From Litorivivens sp041624475 (lineage in GTDB: Bacteria > Pseudomonadota > Gammaproteobacteria > Pseudomonadales > Spongiibacteraceae): DNA of 64,000 nucleotides. Position numbers and translations under genes: made by a program. Every line of letters starts with the position of its first letter. The first letter of the stretch is position 1. The stretch spans positions 124,001 to 188,000 of the forward strand of contig NZ_JBFJUX010000001.1 in the NCBI RefSeq assembly GCF_041624475.1, read 5' to 3'. The notes under the pieces were generated by a model. That model worked only from the letters and a program-made list of their open reading frames with translations. It had not been told where the DNA came from and ran no database searches. Shown here one piece after another: positions 28,176-38,123 of the stretch.

Positions 28176-29552
28176 TCACCGACCCATACGGCGCAGGGCC
28201 GCATTGGTCAGGTATTGATCGTAAATATCCTGGTTGTTAACCATCATGCGATGACCGTTACCGATACGCTGTACCTGCTCCAGGCGCGTCATCTTTCCGG
28301 TCTGTACGTCATAGGCGTGAACATGTCCCCAGCTCCAGTAGGGATGTTTACCGTCCATAACTTTTCTGTCGCCGCTGTCGTAAAGAGCGTAGGCACCGTC
28401 GAAAGAGCGGAACATCTCGCCACGCCGGTCGAAGGTGACCATTGCCAAAGGCAATTGGGTGCGGGCATCAAACCACACGCGCTTGTGCCCCACCGGAGCA
28501 CGGGGAAAACCCGTGGGTTCGGCCTCGACTACGATGGCTTCCGGAACCAGTTCGACCTCGGTATCCCAGAAAGTCTTGCCCTGAGGCCCCCCATGCGTGT
28601 TGTGTTCCCAGTTTTCGTGCTCGGCATTCCAACCACCCGAGACAGCGGCAAGAAAGGGCGTGCGTTTAACTATGCGATAGTTGCCCCAAGTATGCAGTGG
28701 GTCGCCAGCGGCCCAGGCGTCCGACAGATACAGGCTCGAACCCGGCACCAGAGGCTCAAAGCGCTGATCCGTTGGAAATCGACGGATACGCTTGAAATCT
28801 GGGATATAGCCATACAAATCCGGAAAGCGATTCTGGTCGTAGTACCAGGTGTTGATAAAAGATGTGCCGCGCACACTGTCCGGCGCGGTAAATATCACAC
28901 TCTGGTAGCGCAATTTATCTTCGTGGCCCTTCCAGTGTTTGTCGGGAAACACCAAACGACCTACCGGTGAATACTCGGCCCAACCACTTTCATAGCCATA
29001 CTGCTCTTTACCGTCCGGGTTGAGATCGTATTCCTTGATGGCATAAAAAGATGCATCGTGCCGTCCCCAGCTCAGGGTAAGACCGGCAAATAATTCCAGT
29101 CCGGTTGTCGCTTCCGGGAATGGAATGCCGCCAATCCAGGGGCCACCGTCGGGCGCAACCACATTGCCATTTTCATTGAATGAGGCCATACCTTTATGCC
29201 TGAAACTAGCCTCCATATATTCCCAGGGGCTGAGTTTCATAATGTCGCGCGTGGTCGCCTTAAGCTTTAGCTTGCGCCCCATATTTTTAATCTGGTGATA
29301 CTTCACCGGATCCAATAGGGCTTTAACATGGTGAACGTTATCAGCGGTTATGTAGTCACCAGCCGACAGGCGGCCTTTGGTGTATTCGGAAATCGAAAGC
29401 AGTTCATCTGGATAGGCCTTGCCAAAATCTCCGTTGTCTGCCATCGCTTTCCATACCGGCATCAACAACCCTGCCGCAGAAAATGTAAGGGTTTTTCGCA
29501 AAAACTCTCTACGCATAAACTGCCGCGTATAGCGTTTTACCGAAACCACCAT
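28176..29552 (-). CDS. DUF1329 family exported protein, paralogue A
   Basis: A 458-residue protein of the DUF1329 family (outer-membrane lipoprotein-sorting/LolB-like annotation). The N-terminus has Arg-Arg followed by EFLRK and a hydrophobic helix, a probable Tat leader. Conserved segments shared with the second copy in this cluster include KPWIGG-like WIGGIPFPE, LTLSWGRHD, QRFEPLVPG and LYLSDAWAAGDP. AGGAG lies 8 bases before the ATG. It follows the DUF1302 barrel gene, its usual partner. The family is predicted to handle lipids or other hydrophobic molecules in the periplasm, but no member of this type has a firm function that I know. Confidence 0.9.
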   Translation of the reverse strand: MVVSVKRYTRQFMRREFLRKTLTFSAAGLLMPVWKAMADNGDFGKAYPDELLSISEYTKGRLSAGDYITADNVHHVKALLDPVKYHQIKNMGRKLKLKATTRDIMKLSPWEYMEASFRHKGMASFNENGNVVAPDGGPWIGGIPFPEATTGLELFAGLTLSWGRHDASFYAIKEYDLNPDGKEQYGYESGWAEYSPVGRLVFPDKHWKGHEDKLRYQSVIFTAPDSVRGTSFINTWYYDQNRFPDLYGYIPDFKRIRRFPTDQRFEPLVPGSSLYLSDAWAAGDPLHTWGNYRIVKRTPFLAAVSGGWNAEHENWEHNTHGGPQGKTFWDTEVELVPEAIVVEAEPTGFPRAPVGHKRVWFDARTQLPLAMVTFDRRGEMFRSFDGAYALYDSGDRKVMDGKHPYWSWGHVHAYDVQTGKMTRLEQVQRIGNGHRMMVNNQDIYDQYLTNAALRRMGR

Positions 29553-29630
29553 GGTCAGACTCCTGAAAAAAGGGCCGCTCTGGGGTCAGCAGCGGCCAAA
29601 GCCCCTGGAAAGGAAGCAGCTGAATAGTAT

Positions 29631-31487
29631 TTAGAACTGATAGGCGACCCGCATACCGAACTCCTCCGCCCACTCAATAGTCTCGATGATGTTTTCATTC
29701 GGGTTGTCGCCCAAGCTTCCATCGAGATAGGTGTAGAACATTTCAATATTCCAGTCACCGCTTGGCTTCCATTTCAACGCAGGCTGCACCAACAACCCGC
29801 CGCGCGTGTCATATAGCATTGAAAAATCCGCTCGCCACACCAGGCCCGGGAAGGGTTGTTGCAACGCCAATACCAGGCCGTCCCAGCCATCAACCCCATC
29901 CGGAGTATTATTGATGTCACCACCCATACCACTCAGATGACGGCCAAACAGGTCTGACTCTGTGCGATGCATCCACTGGAAGACGAAGTAGGTGGCAGGA
30001 AAAGACCGGCTGAAACGTTGATATTTTTCAAGTACCAACGCTGAGATAATTTCATCCTCGACGATATATTCACGAGAAAGATTGGTGTTAGTGAAAACCC
30101 GGTCCGGTGTGTAGGTCACTTCGAAGTTCAGGATCAACTGGTCTGTCCAGCTACCGGGCTCACCCTGAAACACATAGCTGAAACCGGTACCGAAAATATC
30201 CTCACGGAAGTATTCACGCGCGATGTGGCCACGAAAACCGCTGCCGGAAGCTTGAAAGAAAAAATCGAGCTCGCGGCGCGCTTCTTCCATGCTATCAACC
30301 TCTTCAGCCAACAGTGTTTGTGATTCAGGAAATTCGCGAATGAGCGTATTCAAACCTTCAATACCATCGAGTCGCGCCATGGCTGCGTAGGTAAACCATT
30401 CATCTGCCGACCAAACGCCGGTTGTATCGACCTCCAGAGGAGTTTCGGCAAGCGTTGATCCCGAGCCAGGTACTGCTTCCGCGTCACGATTGACGTTGGA
30501 TTTTGTCCAGCGGAAAACACCATCTGGATTGATTCGGTTGGTGTACATAAACTGCAAGCCAATGTCACCGATACTCCCTTTCAGCCGAAAACCGCTGTTT
30601 AACTCTTCGTCTACAGAGTCGTAGGTGTCACGTACCGTAAATTGTGACGCGATAACGTTGTAGGGCGTATTCGGATTGGGGTAGATAGTAGGCTGGAACA
30701 TCTGTACAAATGTATCGAGTTCCCACACACCTATTTGATAGGATGCTCGAATGGCTGGGGAAGAAATGCGTTCGTCGGCGTATTCTTCCGACGCGAAATC
30801 CAGTATCAGGTGGCGTCGCAAATCCAAACCATTGGCTACATCCATCACTCGGAAGAACAGCGCCTGACCCCAGGCAATTTGTTGATTACCCGCACGTATC
30901 AGCAACGGCCCATCCTGGTAATCTATATAGGCCGTCGGGATGTCGATCATATAATCTTCGCCAGCCCACTCCAAACGATTCTGTACACCACCTTTTTTAA
31001 AATCGTCATACTCAAAATAATTGGGCTCCCCGTAGAGATAGCCAACGGCCTCGCTGTTCACATCATCCGGATCAAACTCTTCATAAGCCGCTGCGTCAAA
31101 AATGCCGCGAAGTTTGATTGTCGAAGACCAGTTGCTGTTAAACCGCAACTGAATGGTGTTTTCCAATCGGACCTGAGTGAAGTTGAAATCGTTGTCCGCT
31201 GGAACACCATTGCGGACTGCTGTGTCATTGACCGTTGGCTGAGGCAGTAAAGGAAGGTTCGTTTGGGGTAATGCGCCACGGCGCTCTACTGCTACCCCGT
31301 TGAACAGGTTGCCACGCTGATTGTAGGGGTTTTCGTCATCGACAGTTTTAACAGCCATTTCTGCCCGGATAAAACCACTGATATTGTAGTCCATCCCCAG
31401 TAAAGAGCCGTCAAGCGCCTGCACGCTACCGGAAAGGACTGTGGTTGAAGACAACAATGCCAGTATCGCGTTTTTTTTGTAGCTCAT
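29631..31487 (-). CDS. DUF1302 family outer membrane beta-barrel protein
   Basis: A 618-residue protein with a 24-residue signal peptide ending in VQA and alternating-residue strands across its length, ending in the aromatic RVAYQF, as for an outer-membrane barrel. The segments LRAGNQQIAWGQALFFR-like and GLDLRRHLILDFASEE around residues 205-240 are DUF1302 signatures. AGGGAG precedes the ATG. It lies between the YCF48-like propeller and DUF1329 copy A. DUF1302 and DUF1329 are nearly always encoded together, so the barrel and the periplasmic protein probably act as one unit. A pore or lipid-transfer role is inference. Confidence 0.88.
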   Translation of the reverse strand: MSYKKNAILALLSSTTVLSGSVQALDGSLLGMDYNISGFIRAEMAVKTVDDENPYNQRGNLFNGVAVERRGALPQTNLPLLPQPTVNDTAVRNGVPADNDFNFTQVRLENTIQLRFNSNWSSTIKLRGIFDAAAYEEFDPDDVNSEAVGYLYGEPNYFEYDDFKKGGVQNRLEWAGEDYMIDIPTAYIDYQDGPLLIRAGNQQIAWGQALFFRVMDVANGLDLRRHLILDFASEEYADERISSPAIRASYQIGVWELDTFVQMFQPTIYPNPNTPYNVIASQFTVRDTYDSVDEELNSGFRLKGSIGDIGLQFMYTNRINPDGVFRWTKSNVNRDAEAVPGSGSTLAETPLEVDTTGVWSADEWFTYAAMARLDGIEGLNTLIREFPESQTLLAEEVDSMEEARRELDFFFQASGSGFRGHIAREYFREDIFGTGFSYVFQGEPGSWTDQLILNFEVTYTPDRVFTNTNLSREYIVEDEIISALVLEKYQRFSRSFPATYFVFQWMHRTESDLFGRHLSGMGGDINNTPDGVDGWDGLVLALQQPFPGLVWRADFSMLYDTRGGLLVQPALKWKPSGDWNIEMFYTYLDGSLGDNPNENIIETIEWAEEFGMRVAYQF

Positions 31488-31517
31488 AAGGCTGCTCCCT
31501 GAATATCGTTATCAGTA

Positions 31518-32480
31518 TCAGTTGCTGAGTTTTACAATACGACCGAATTGACCGACGATGTAATGCGAGTCACCAAACGCGGTATTGTCGGTGTACCAGG
31601 CGTTACCTAATTCAGAATGGGCTTGCAGGATGGATAGTTGATCTTGTGTGTTTGAGGTGTTCACCAAGTTTTCTCTGAGTCCGAAAACAATCAATTCGCT
31701 CTTCTGGGAGACCAGGGCATTAAGTAATACCCCATTGGTTGTCGTCGCCAGTTGTACCCAGTTGCTGCCATCATCGGTACTTCGCACCACTTCTCCATTC
31801 TGGCCTACGGCGTAGAGAGTTCCGTCCTCGGTTTGAGTTATATCGAAAATCGACGCGTCACCTTTTCGTAACAACTCCCAGCTTTCACCCAGATCATCCG
31901 AACGAGCGATCATGCCGAACTCACCGACCATCAGGAGTCGCCCTTTCTCATCGAATATCACTTTATAGATATGTGGCTCATAGGGCTGATCAATCAGCGA
32001 TTGCCAATCCACCGCTCTACTCGTCCAGTTCACTCCTTTGTCACGCGATACGATGATGGTGCCAAAACCGCCAACGGCTGCGCAGTTTCCCTGCCCGTCG
32101 ACGGCCACTGAAAACAAGCGTTGATCCGTTGGCGCAGACACCGGCTCCCATTCCAACGTGTTATCCGATCGCATGATCAGGCCTTCCTGGCCAACGGTCA
32201 CTGCGTAGCCCTCACCGCTTGCCACTGAAAACAAGGCTCTGCCGTTTGTTTCCAGACGCTCAGCTTTCCAGCTCCCACCGTCGCTGCTGCGAAGCAAAGT
32301 ACCGGCGGTCCCCACTGCGATCAATTCTCTTGGGCCGGCGGAGATGCCGTAGACAATGTCGTGAGCTGTGCCTTGATGAACCAGTTCTGCAGTACCCGTA
32401 AAGTTTTTCGCGCTGACGGGTCCACTGAGGCTCAGCAATGCACAGAAGCAGGCTAGCGCCGCGTGTTTGAGTGGCAGCAT
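31518..32480 (-). CDS. YCF48/BNR-repeat beta-propeller protein, exported
   Basis: A 320-residue protein with a 24-residue signal peptide ending in VSA. It then has repeated propeller blades with the pattern G..G.I.RS.D.G..W (for example TAGTLLRSSDGGSW, GFGTIIVSRDKGVNW, EFGMIARSDDLGESW, QNGEVVRSTDDGSNW), like the Ycf48/BNR family. The ATG at 32480 follows GGGGGT; the frame also runs 39 codons upstream into the neighbouring gene, which is not real. It starts 4 bp after the DUF1329 copy B stop. These propellers regularly accompany RND-DUF1302-DUF1329 gene sets. A scaffold role between membrane partners is a plausible guess. Confidence 0.85.
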   Translation of the reverse strand: MLPLKHAALACFCALLSLSGPVSAKNFTGTAELVHQGTAHDIVYGISAGPRELIAVGTAGTLLRSSDGGSWKAERLETNGRALFSVASGEGYAVTVGQEGLIMRSDNTLEWEPVSAPTDQRLFSVAVDGQGNCAAVGGFGTIIVSRDKGVNWTSRAVDWQSLIDQPYEPHIYKVIFDEKGRLLMVGEFGMIARSDDLGESWELLRKGDASIFDITQTEDGTLYAVGQNGEVVRSTDDGSNWVQLATTTNGVLLNALVSQKSELIVFGLRENLVNTSNTQDQLSILQAHSELGNAWYTDNTAFGDSHYIVGQFGRIVKLSN

Positions 32481-32484
32481 GGCG

Positions 32485-33864
32485 TTAACCCCCGAGGCGC
32501 TGCATCGCCTGAACTGTAAGGTATTTGTTGTAGACATCCTCTTTAGTTCCGTCGTAATGGCTTTGATAACCTCCGACAACAGATTTCGCCTGAACAAATC
32601 GACTCATACGGTTGGACTGCAGATCATGGCTATGCACACTGGACCAAGACCATGCAGGATGGGCGCCGTCTTTCCGCGTCATCTTATCGTTAGACTGCAA
32701 CGCGTAATGGGGCTCGAAGGATTTCCAGATTTCTCCGCGGCGGTCATAGGTGTTGTAGGCCACATACATCTGATTGCGCACATCAATCCAGATTCGTTTT
32801 TTGCCTACAGGAGATCGCGGGTAGCCCACCGGTTCAGCTTCTACCACCAGGCACTCCGGTACCATTTCCATATAGGTATCAAAGAACGTCTGATCCTTCG
32901 GTCCCCCGTGAACCGGTTTTTCCCAATTGTCGTGATAACCACCATGGAAGTTGCGTGGGCCGATGACACCCAGCATCGGCTGGCGACCAATAATCTTGTA
33001 GTTACCCCAAGTGAGCAGCGGGTCGCCGGCTGCCCAGGCATCTGAAAGGAACAATGTTATGCCGGGCACCAAGGGCTCAAAGCGCTGGTTCGTAGGGAAC
33101 TGCCGCACCCGGCGGAAGGCCGGTATGTAGCCGTGCAGGTCGGGGAATTTGCTCTGGTCGTAATCCCAGATACTCAGAAACGAGGTCCCAGCACTATCAT
33201 TGGGCGCGGTAAAGAACACCGACTGGTAACGCAGCAGATCGTCTTTGCCCTTCCAGATATCCCCGTTGGTACGCGCTGTAGTATTCAGCTCACACCAAAC
33301 AAAGTCATACTGGTAGGAAAGATCACCATCAGGATCAATATCCCAGTCCCTAACAGCATACTGGGAATAGTCATGACGACCCCAGCTTAGTGTAAGGTTG
33401 TACGCAGCTTCGATACCATTTTTAGGTTCCGGGAATGGCACGCCACCAATCCAGGGTTTGCCATCGGTGGTGTAGACGTTGTTGTCTTTACCCAGTACCG
33501 CCTTGCCCTTGTTTCTGAGGGTTGCTTCTAGAAATTCCGCTGGATACAACGACGATACATCCTTGACCGGCTCTACGATATGGATGCGTCGACCCATCGT
33601 TTTTACCTGGTGGTAGGCAACCGGATCCAATAGTTCCTTAACATGTTCGACATTGTTGGCGGTGATGATGTCGCCAGCCTTTATCTTGCCTTTGGTGTAC
33701 ATTTCGATGGAGGTCAGTTCATCGGGGTAGACTTTTGACATGTCCGCCCCGCGCGCGATGCTGGACCAGAGTGGTGAAAGAAGGCCTGCGCCGGCAACCC
33801 CAAGCGCGGTTTTTTCAAGAAAGGCGCGGCGGCTGAAGTTGTGATCGTATTTTCTGATTCGCAT
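32485..33864 (-). CDS. DUF1329 family exported protein, paralogue B
   Basis: A 459-residue DUF1329 protein. A twin-arginine leader (SRRAFLEK near residues 11-18, then a hydrophobic helix) points to Tat export as a folded protein. By eye about half of its positions match copy A (28176-29552), including YPDEL, LTLSWGRHD, RFEPLVPG and SDAWAAGDP, so the two are paralogues in the same operon. AGGAG lies 7 bases before the ATG. It lies between the RND transporter and the YCF48-like gene. Two copies may bind different substrates or form a heteromer. Confidence 0.9.
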   Translation of the reverse strand: MRIRKYDHNFSRRAFLEKTALGVAGAGLLSPLWSSIARGADMSKVYPDELTSIEMYTKGKIKAGDIITANNVEHVKELLDPVAYHQVKTMGRRIHIVEPVKDVSSLYPAEFLEATLRNKGKAVLGKDNNVYTTDGKPWIGGVPFPEPKNGIEAAYNLTLSWGRHDYSQYAVRDWDIDPDGDLSYQYDFVWCELNTTARTNGDIWKGKDDLLRYQSVFFTAPNDSAGTSFLSIWDYDQSKFPDLHGYIPAFRRVRQFPTNQRFEPLVPGITLFLSDAWAAGDPLLTWGNYKIIGRQPMLGVIGPRNFHGGYHDNWEKPVHGGPKDQTFFDTYMEMVPECLVVEAEPVGYPRSPVGKKRIWIDVRNQMYVAYNTYDRRGEIWKSFEPHYALQSNDKMTRKDGAHPAWSWSSVHSHDLQSNRMSRFVQAKSVVGGYQSHYDGTKEDVYNKYLTVQAMQRLGG

Positions 33865-33908
33865 TTCTGTTCTCCTACTCGTGTTATCGCCTTAGAATGT
33901 TGTACAAC

Positions 33909-36371
33909 CTAATAGCTTTCACTGACTGCGGCGCGCCCGACATAGCGCTCACTTTTAACCGGTACTTCTGCGGCTACAATTTTGCTGATATCGATGCCTT
34001 CTCCTATTACCAGGATGTCCTCATTGGAGATGAAGCGCGGTTTGATCAACCAAACAAGCATGGGTAGTACAACAAGCGCTACAACCATATTGATCAGCAT
34101 GACCAGAACCAAGAGAAGACCCATATCAGCCAGAAACTTTAGGCCCGAGAGGAAGTACCACGGAAGAATCCCCAACAGCATAATGCTCGCAGTAAACATG
34201 ATGGCCTTGCCTGTCGTTGTCAGGGCGGCGGTTAAAGCTAGCGCGTAGTCTTTGCGCTCCTGGAATTCTTCGCAGATCCGGCTGAGCAGATAAATACCGT
34301 AGTCAATACCCACACCGACGCCTATTGCCGCCACCATCAGCGAGTTAATATCAAGGCCGATTCCCATGAACGACATGCATGTAGTAAGGATGAAATTGGA
34401 AAGGTTAACCGGAATCAGCAGAATCACACCCGCCAACAGCGAACGGTAGGCGAAGCTTGCAACCAGCAGTATCGCGGCATTAAGCAGCCCCATAATCAAC
34501 CAGTGGTAACGCTCGACTACATGGTTAATTGCCTGCTGTAGGGCGATCGTTCCGCTCCCCAATCTCACGGTAAAATCACTGTGCTCGTTGCCGACTTTTT
34601 CTACTGCTGCGCGTGCGCTGGCCAGCGCCGCATCTACAGTTTCCTGTTTGTTGTCCGGATACCAGAATGACACCGTTGAATTCTGCAGCTCAAAATCAAC
34701 AACATGGCTATAGGCTTTTGGGCTCGAACCCATTAATACCGCCGACGTAGCCGCATTAACCGCTCGGTCATTATCGTCGAGCACCAACCACTTGGTGTGG
34801 CCACCGGATATAATGCGGTTAGCGTCCATCAGGAAATCGCCGAAAGACAGCGTCGCCCTTGGGGGAAAGTCGCTATTTTCCATCTCGGACTGCAGTTGCA
34901 GCATGGTGTTTACGGTTTCTGCCTGTTTTGCCACCCGATTGGTATTGCTCGGGTTCTTCGCTTCCAGAATAATTTCCAAGGTGTTAACGCCAGGGAAATG
35001 ACTGTTGATCATCGCTACAGACTCGTTGTATTCCGAGTCTTCCCACAGCAGATTACTGCCTTCAACAGGGTTACCAATCTGGATATTCATCGCATGGTAG
35101 AAGGAAAACACAGCAACGATGACAGTGATTGCTGCGGAGTATTTAGCCTTGCGCCCCTGCGAAAGAGTCGATATGGCGGTCAGCGTGGCTTTAACTCTGC
35201 CATGAAATCCGTGATCAGAATCCGCAACAATTTTTTCCAGGTTGCGCGGAGCAGGCAGAACCGACAACAGCAATGGTGCTAGAAAGACACCTGTTGGGAT
35301 GAGCATGAATGCCCAGAAGCCACAGAAGAAGGAAAAGCGCTCCATTGCCGGTATAGGCGCAAGGGAAATTAGCAGAATACCAACGGCATCGGTGATAATC
35401 CCCAGAATGGACGGAGCCATCATTACGCTGGTGGTCAGTTCGGCTGCCTTTTGTTTATCACCAACCTGATTGAAAATTTCATAGAATCGCTCGGTAAACT
35501 GAACGCAATGACTAAATGACCGCGCAATCAATAAGAGCGGCACGATCATCAACAGTGGCTCAATCGGTAGACCGACCCAACCCGCGAACCCGAAACCCCA
35601 GATCGCTGCTACAAGGCTTGCCATAATCGGGGTAACCACACCAGCGATATTCTGTGTGTAAAGAATAAGCGCGAGCACAAGCAGACTCAGAGTGATCGCG
35701 AATATGCCGATCATCTGATACTGATATTCGTATACCCAGCCAGTTAGCGCAGGCTGACCCGCCATATAAACGTCATGATTGTCATCGACGGCCTCGTCAA
35801 CCAGGCCCTTGACGTATTCGAATGCCACCCCATAGTCCAGCAGCCTTTCGATGAAGGTAGCTGATATCAGTGTCGCGGTTTCATCCTGGGAAATGAGAAA
35901 TTGCTGTGCGTTGGGCGATTTCTCAACATTCTTACGGAATTCTTCAATTTGCTCTTCGCTCGTTGGAACCGAATCACCCATCAGTGGCTGGGTATCGATC
36001 CCGTAGGGTGTGGCTTGGGCGTAACGAGCCTTTGCCGATGCGATTGACATAATTTGATCGTGATCAACACCCGGCGTTAGGTCGATATCGCGGGTAAGCT
36101 GCCAGACTTTTCCCAATGTTTCCGGGTTGTAGATATCGCCGTCTTTTCGTTTCACCATAACCGTAATGGCTAGCGGGTTTCCGAAGTTCGGGTGATCCTT
36201 GAAAACGTGTATAAACGGGTCATCTTCGGGCAGCAAGTCGGAGAATATGGTTTTTAACTCTACGTGTGGAACACCCATGGCAAAGAATATTGTCAGCGCA
36301 AGAAACAGAATGCTTGCGATCATTCTGTTTCTCAGAACAAGCCGTGATAATCTGGCCCGGACACTATTCAT
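33909..36371 (-). CDS. RND/MMPL family transporter
   Basis: An 820-residue inner-membrane protein of the RND superfamily, MMPL/hydrophobe-exporter type. The first membrane helix lies near residues 18-36 and is followed by a periplasmic domain of about 200 residues. A block of five helices follows (about 220-380), then a second periplasmic domain and a second helix block that includes GVGIDYGIYLLSR near residue 695, a conserved RND segment. The start is an ATG at 36371, preceded by GAGAGGA; GTG one codon upstream is possible. These proteins move lipids, sterols or hydrophobic acids using the proton gradient. No MFP or TolC-type partner is present, but DUF1302/DUF1329/YCF48 genes are. Confidence 0.92.
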   Translation of the reverse strand: MNSVRARLSRLVLRNRMIASILFLALTIFFAMGVPHVELKTIFSDLLPEDDPFIHVFKDHPNFGNPLAITVMVKRKDGDIYNPETLGKVWQLTRDIDLTPGVDHDQIMSIASAKARYAQATPYGIDTQPLMGDSVPTSEEQIEEFRKNVEKSPNAQQFLISQDETATLISATFIERLLDYGVAFEYVKGLVDEAVDDNHDVYMAGQPALTGWVYEYQYQMIGIFAITLSLLVLALILYTQNIAGVVTPIMASLVAAIWGFGFAGWVGLPIEPLLMIVPLLLIARSFSHCVQFTERFYEIFNQVGDKQKAAELTTSVMMAPSILGIITDAVGILLISLAPIPAMERFSFFCGFWAFMLIPTGVFLAPLLLSVLPAPRNLEKIVADSDHGFHGRVKATLTAISTLSQGRKAKYSAAITVIVAVFSFYHAMNIQIGNPVEGSNLLWEDSEYNESVAMINSHFPGVNTLEIILEAKNPSNTNRVAKQAETVNTMLQLQSEMENSDFPPRATLSFGDFLMDANRIISGGHTKWLVLDDNDRAVNAATSAVLMGSSPKAYSHVVDFELQNSTVSFWYPDNKQETVDAALASARAAVEKVGNEHSDFTVRLGSGTIALQQAINHVVERYHWLIMGLLNAAILLVASFAYRSLLAGVILLIPVNLSNFILTTCMSFMGIGLDINSLMVAAIGVGVGIDYGIYLLSRICEEFQERKDYALALTAALTTTGKAIMFTASIMLLGILPWYFLSGLKFLADMGLLLVLVMLINMVVALVVLPMLVWLIKPRFISNEDILVIGEGIDISKIVAAEVPVKSERYVGRAAVSESY

Positions 36372-36494
36372 CACCAGTTTCCTCTCGCGTTTTGATTCTT
36401 GTGCTTATCGACTTTCGCGTAACGTTTTAACAATTGAAGTCCATTTAATCGCCGAACAGAAATATTTTGTATGGTCGTTTATGACGTATTACTG

Positions 36495-38114
36495 TTAATT
36501 GACGACAAGCTCAGATTCGCAGTCGTACACGTGCTTCTTTTTCTCTTTGAAAAGCTCGTAACAAAATCGCGCCTGGGGCTTTTCCGACGCGGTTTTTGGT
36601 ATTTCAGACATTAACTGAATAAAGCTAGGCTTTTCGCTTGAATTGAGAAATTGTTTGCAGTGTTGGATAAGCCTTGTTGGTTTAAATATTTTTGCTTCAG
36701 TAGGAACGACAGCAGCGACGATATCTTTTTCTCCTGGCACGCCTGTTGAGGCCGGTATGCCATAGACAAAAACATCTTCTACATCGGGAAATTCGGCAAT
36801 AACTTTTTCAATCTTTGCAATGTCTATAAACTCCCCGTTGCGACGTAACTCATCGCCTTTTCGACTATGGAAGAAAAACCAACCGTCCTTATCACGGTGG
36901 CCAATATCACCCATGTATAAAATGCCATCGCGACATTTCTTGCGCGATGCTTCTTCGTTTTTGTAATAAGAAACGGCCAGCGGTTCTCCATTGGCCGATT
37001 CAAACGTGATCTCGCCGCGCTCGCCATCGGGCACTTCATTGCCGTTGTCATCAACAATCTTTGCAACCAGTGACTCTGGTGGTTTTCCAATACTGCCTAT
37101 CGGTCCGACGTTAGGAGGGTTGAACAACATGCCGCCTTCCGCAGCACCGTAAAATTCAAAAATCTCAACATCGAAGCGTTTCTTAAAATCATTCCAGATA
37201 GCCCCCGGCATACCCGCCGATATAACGTAACGCACGGGATTATCAGCGTCGTCGTCGCGGCGAGGCTCGCTATAGATTGCGTTGGTCATTCCACCGAGCA
37301 GATTGAAAACGGTACAACCGTAGTGCCGACAGATATCCCAAAGATGGGTCTTGGTGAATTTTCGACTGATAACACCGCGCATACCCATTTTCAGAACGTT
37401 ACCCAGGGTTATCAGTTGCGCATTGGCATGGGTTAGCGAGAGTCCGGTGTAGGGCCTGTCGTTAGGTTTCATACCGAGAGCCGGCCCAATAGAGGCGACA
37501 TTATCGTATCGCTCGTAGGGGGCCAGGATCGCCTTGGGGTCACCGGTAGTCCCTGACGTGTATAGCATCTGCATGATTTCAGAGGGCGATTCAATGCAGC
37601 AGTCAACGGGCTCGTAGGTTTCAGGCTGTACCGCGTTGTAATCACTGATGCGGTTATCGGCGCTACTGATAACGGGTATTTCGCCGGTGCGCATCACCCA
37701 TATCCATTCAATAGCATCTATTTGGTTGGCGACTTTTTCGAGGTTTTTGTAGCAGTAGTCTGCGCAGATCACACCTTTGCAGCCGGAAAACTCGATCATG
37801 TATTTGAGTTTATCGCCGTCGGTTCGCGGATCTATGGGTACGAACACACTGCCTATCAGAGAGCTTGCAACCATCGCATCGACAAATTCGGGGTGGTTCT
37901 GCATCAGTAAGGCAAACTTATCGCCCCTTCGCATGCCGGCACCTACCAACGCATTCGCCAGGCGTTGGCCGTTGTCCCAGAGGTTCTGGTAGGTACGAAT
38001 CTGCGAACTGATCGTCCCATCAGTAGATAGCGTTGCGAACGTTAATACATCGAGATCCGGGCATTCGTTTTTTTTCGCTTCAATAAGATTTGCGAAGATC
38101 CGAGTATCTTTCAT
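36495..38114 (-). CDS. AMP-binding acyl-CoA synthetase
   Basis: A 539-residue ANL-superfamily ligase that activates a carboxylic acid with ATP and CoA. Motifs in order: P-loop MLYTSGTTGDPKA near residue 187, FYGAAEGG (A5) near 315, YMGDIGHRDKDGWFFFHSRKGDELRRNGEFID (A7-A8 region, near 400-435) and the catalytic lysine in PKTASEKPQARF near the C-terminus. Among known types it resembles crotonobetaine/carnitine-CoA and related medium-chain ligases. A purine-rich AGGGGAAG precedes the ATG. It follows the thiolase by 9 bp. Together with the acyl-CoA dehydrogenase and thiolase it gives the core of a beta-oxidation-like route. Substrate unknown. Confidence 0.92.
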   Translation of the reverse strand: MKDTRIFANLIEAKKNECPDLDVLTFATLSTDGTISSQIRTYQNLWDNGQRLANALVGAGMRRGDKFALLMQNHPEFVDAMVASSLIGSVFVPIDPRTDGDKLKYMIEFSGCKGVICADYCYKNLEKVANQIDAIEWIWVMRTGEIPVISSADNRISDYNAVQPETYEPVDCCIESPSEIMQMLYTSGTTGDPKAILAPYERYDNVASIGPALGMKPNDRPYTGLSLTHANAQLITLGNVLKMGMRGVISRKFTKTHLWDICRHYGCTVFNLLGGMTNAIYSEPRRDDDADNPVRYVISAGMPGAIWNDFKKRFDVEIFEFYGAAEGGMLFNPPNVGPIGSIGKPPESLVAKIVDDNGNEVPDGERGEITFESANGEPLAVSYYKNEEASRKKCRDGILYMGDIGHRDKDGWFFFHSRKGDELRRNGEFIDIAKIEKVIAEFPDVEDVFVYGIPASTGVPGEKDIVAAVVPTEAKIFKPTRLIQHCKQFLNSSEKPSFIQLMSEIPKTASEKPQARFCYELFKEKKKHVYDCESELVVN

Positions 38115-38123
38115 TAGCTTCCC

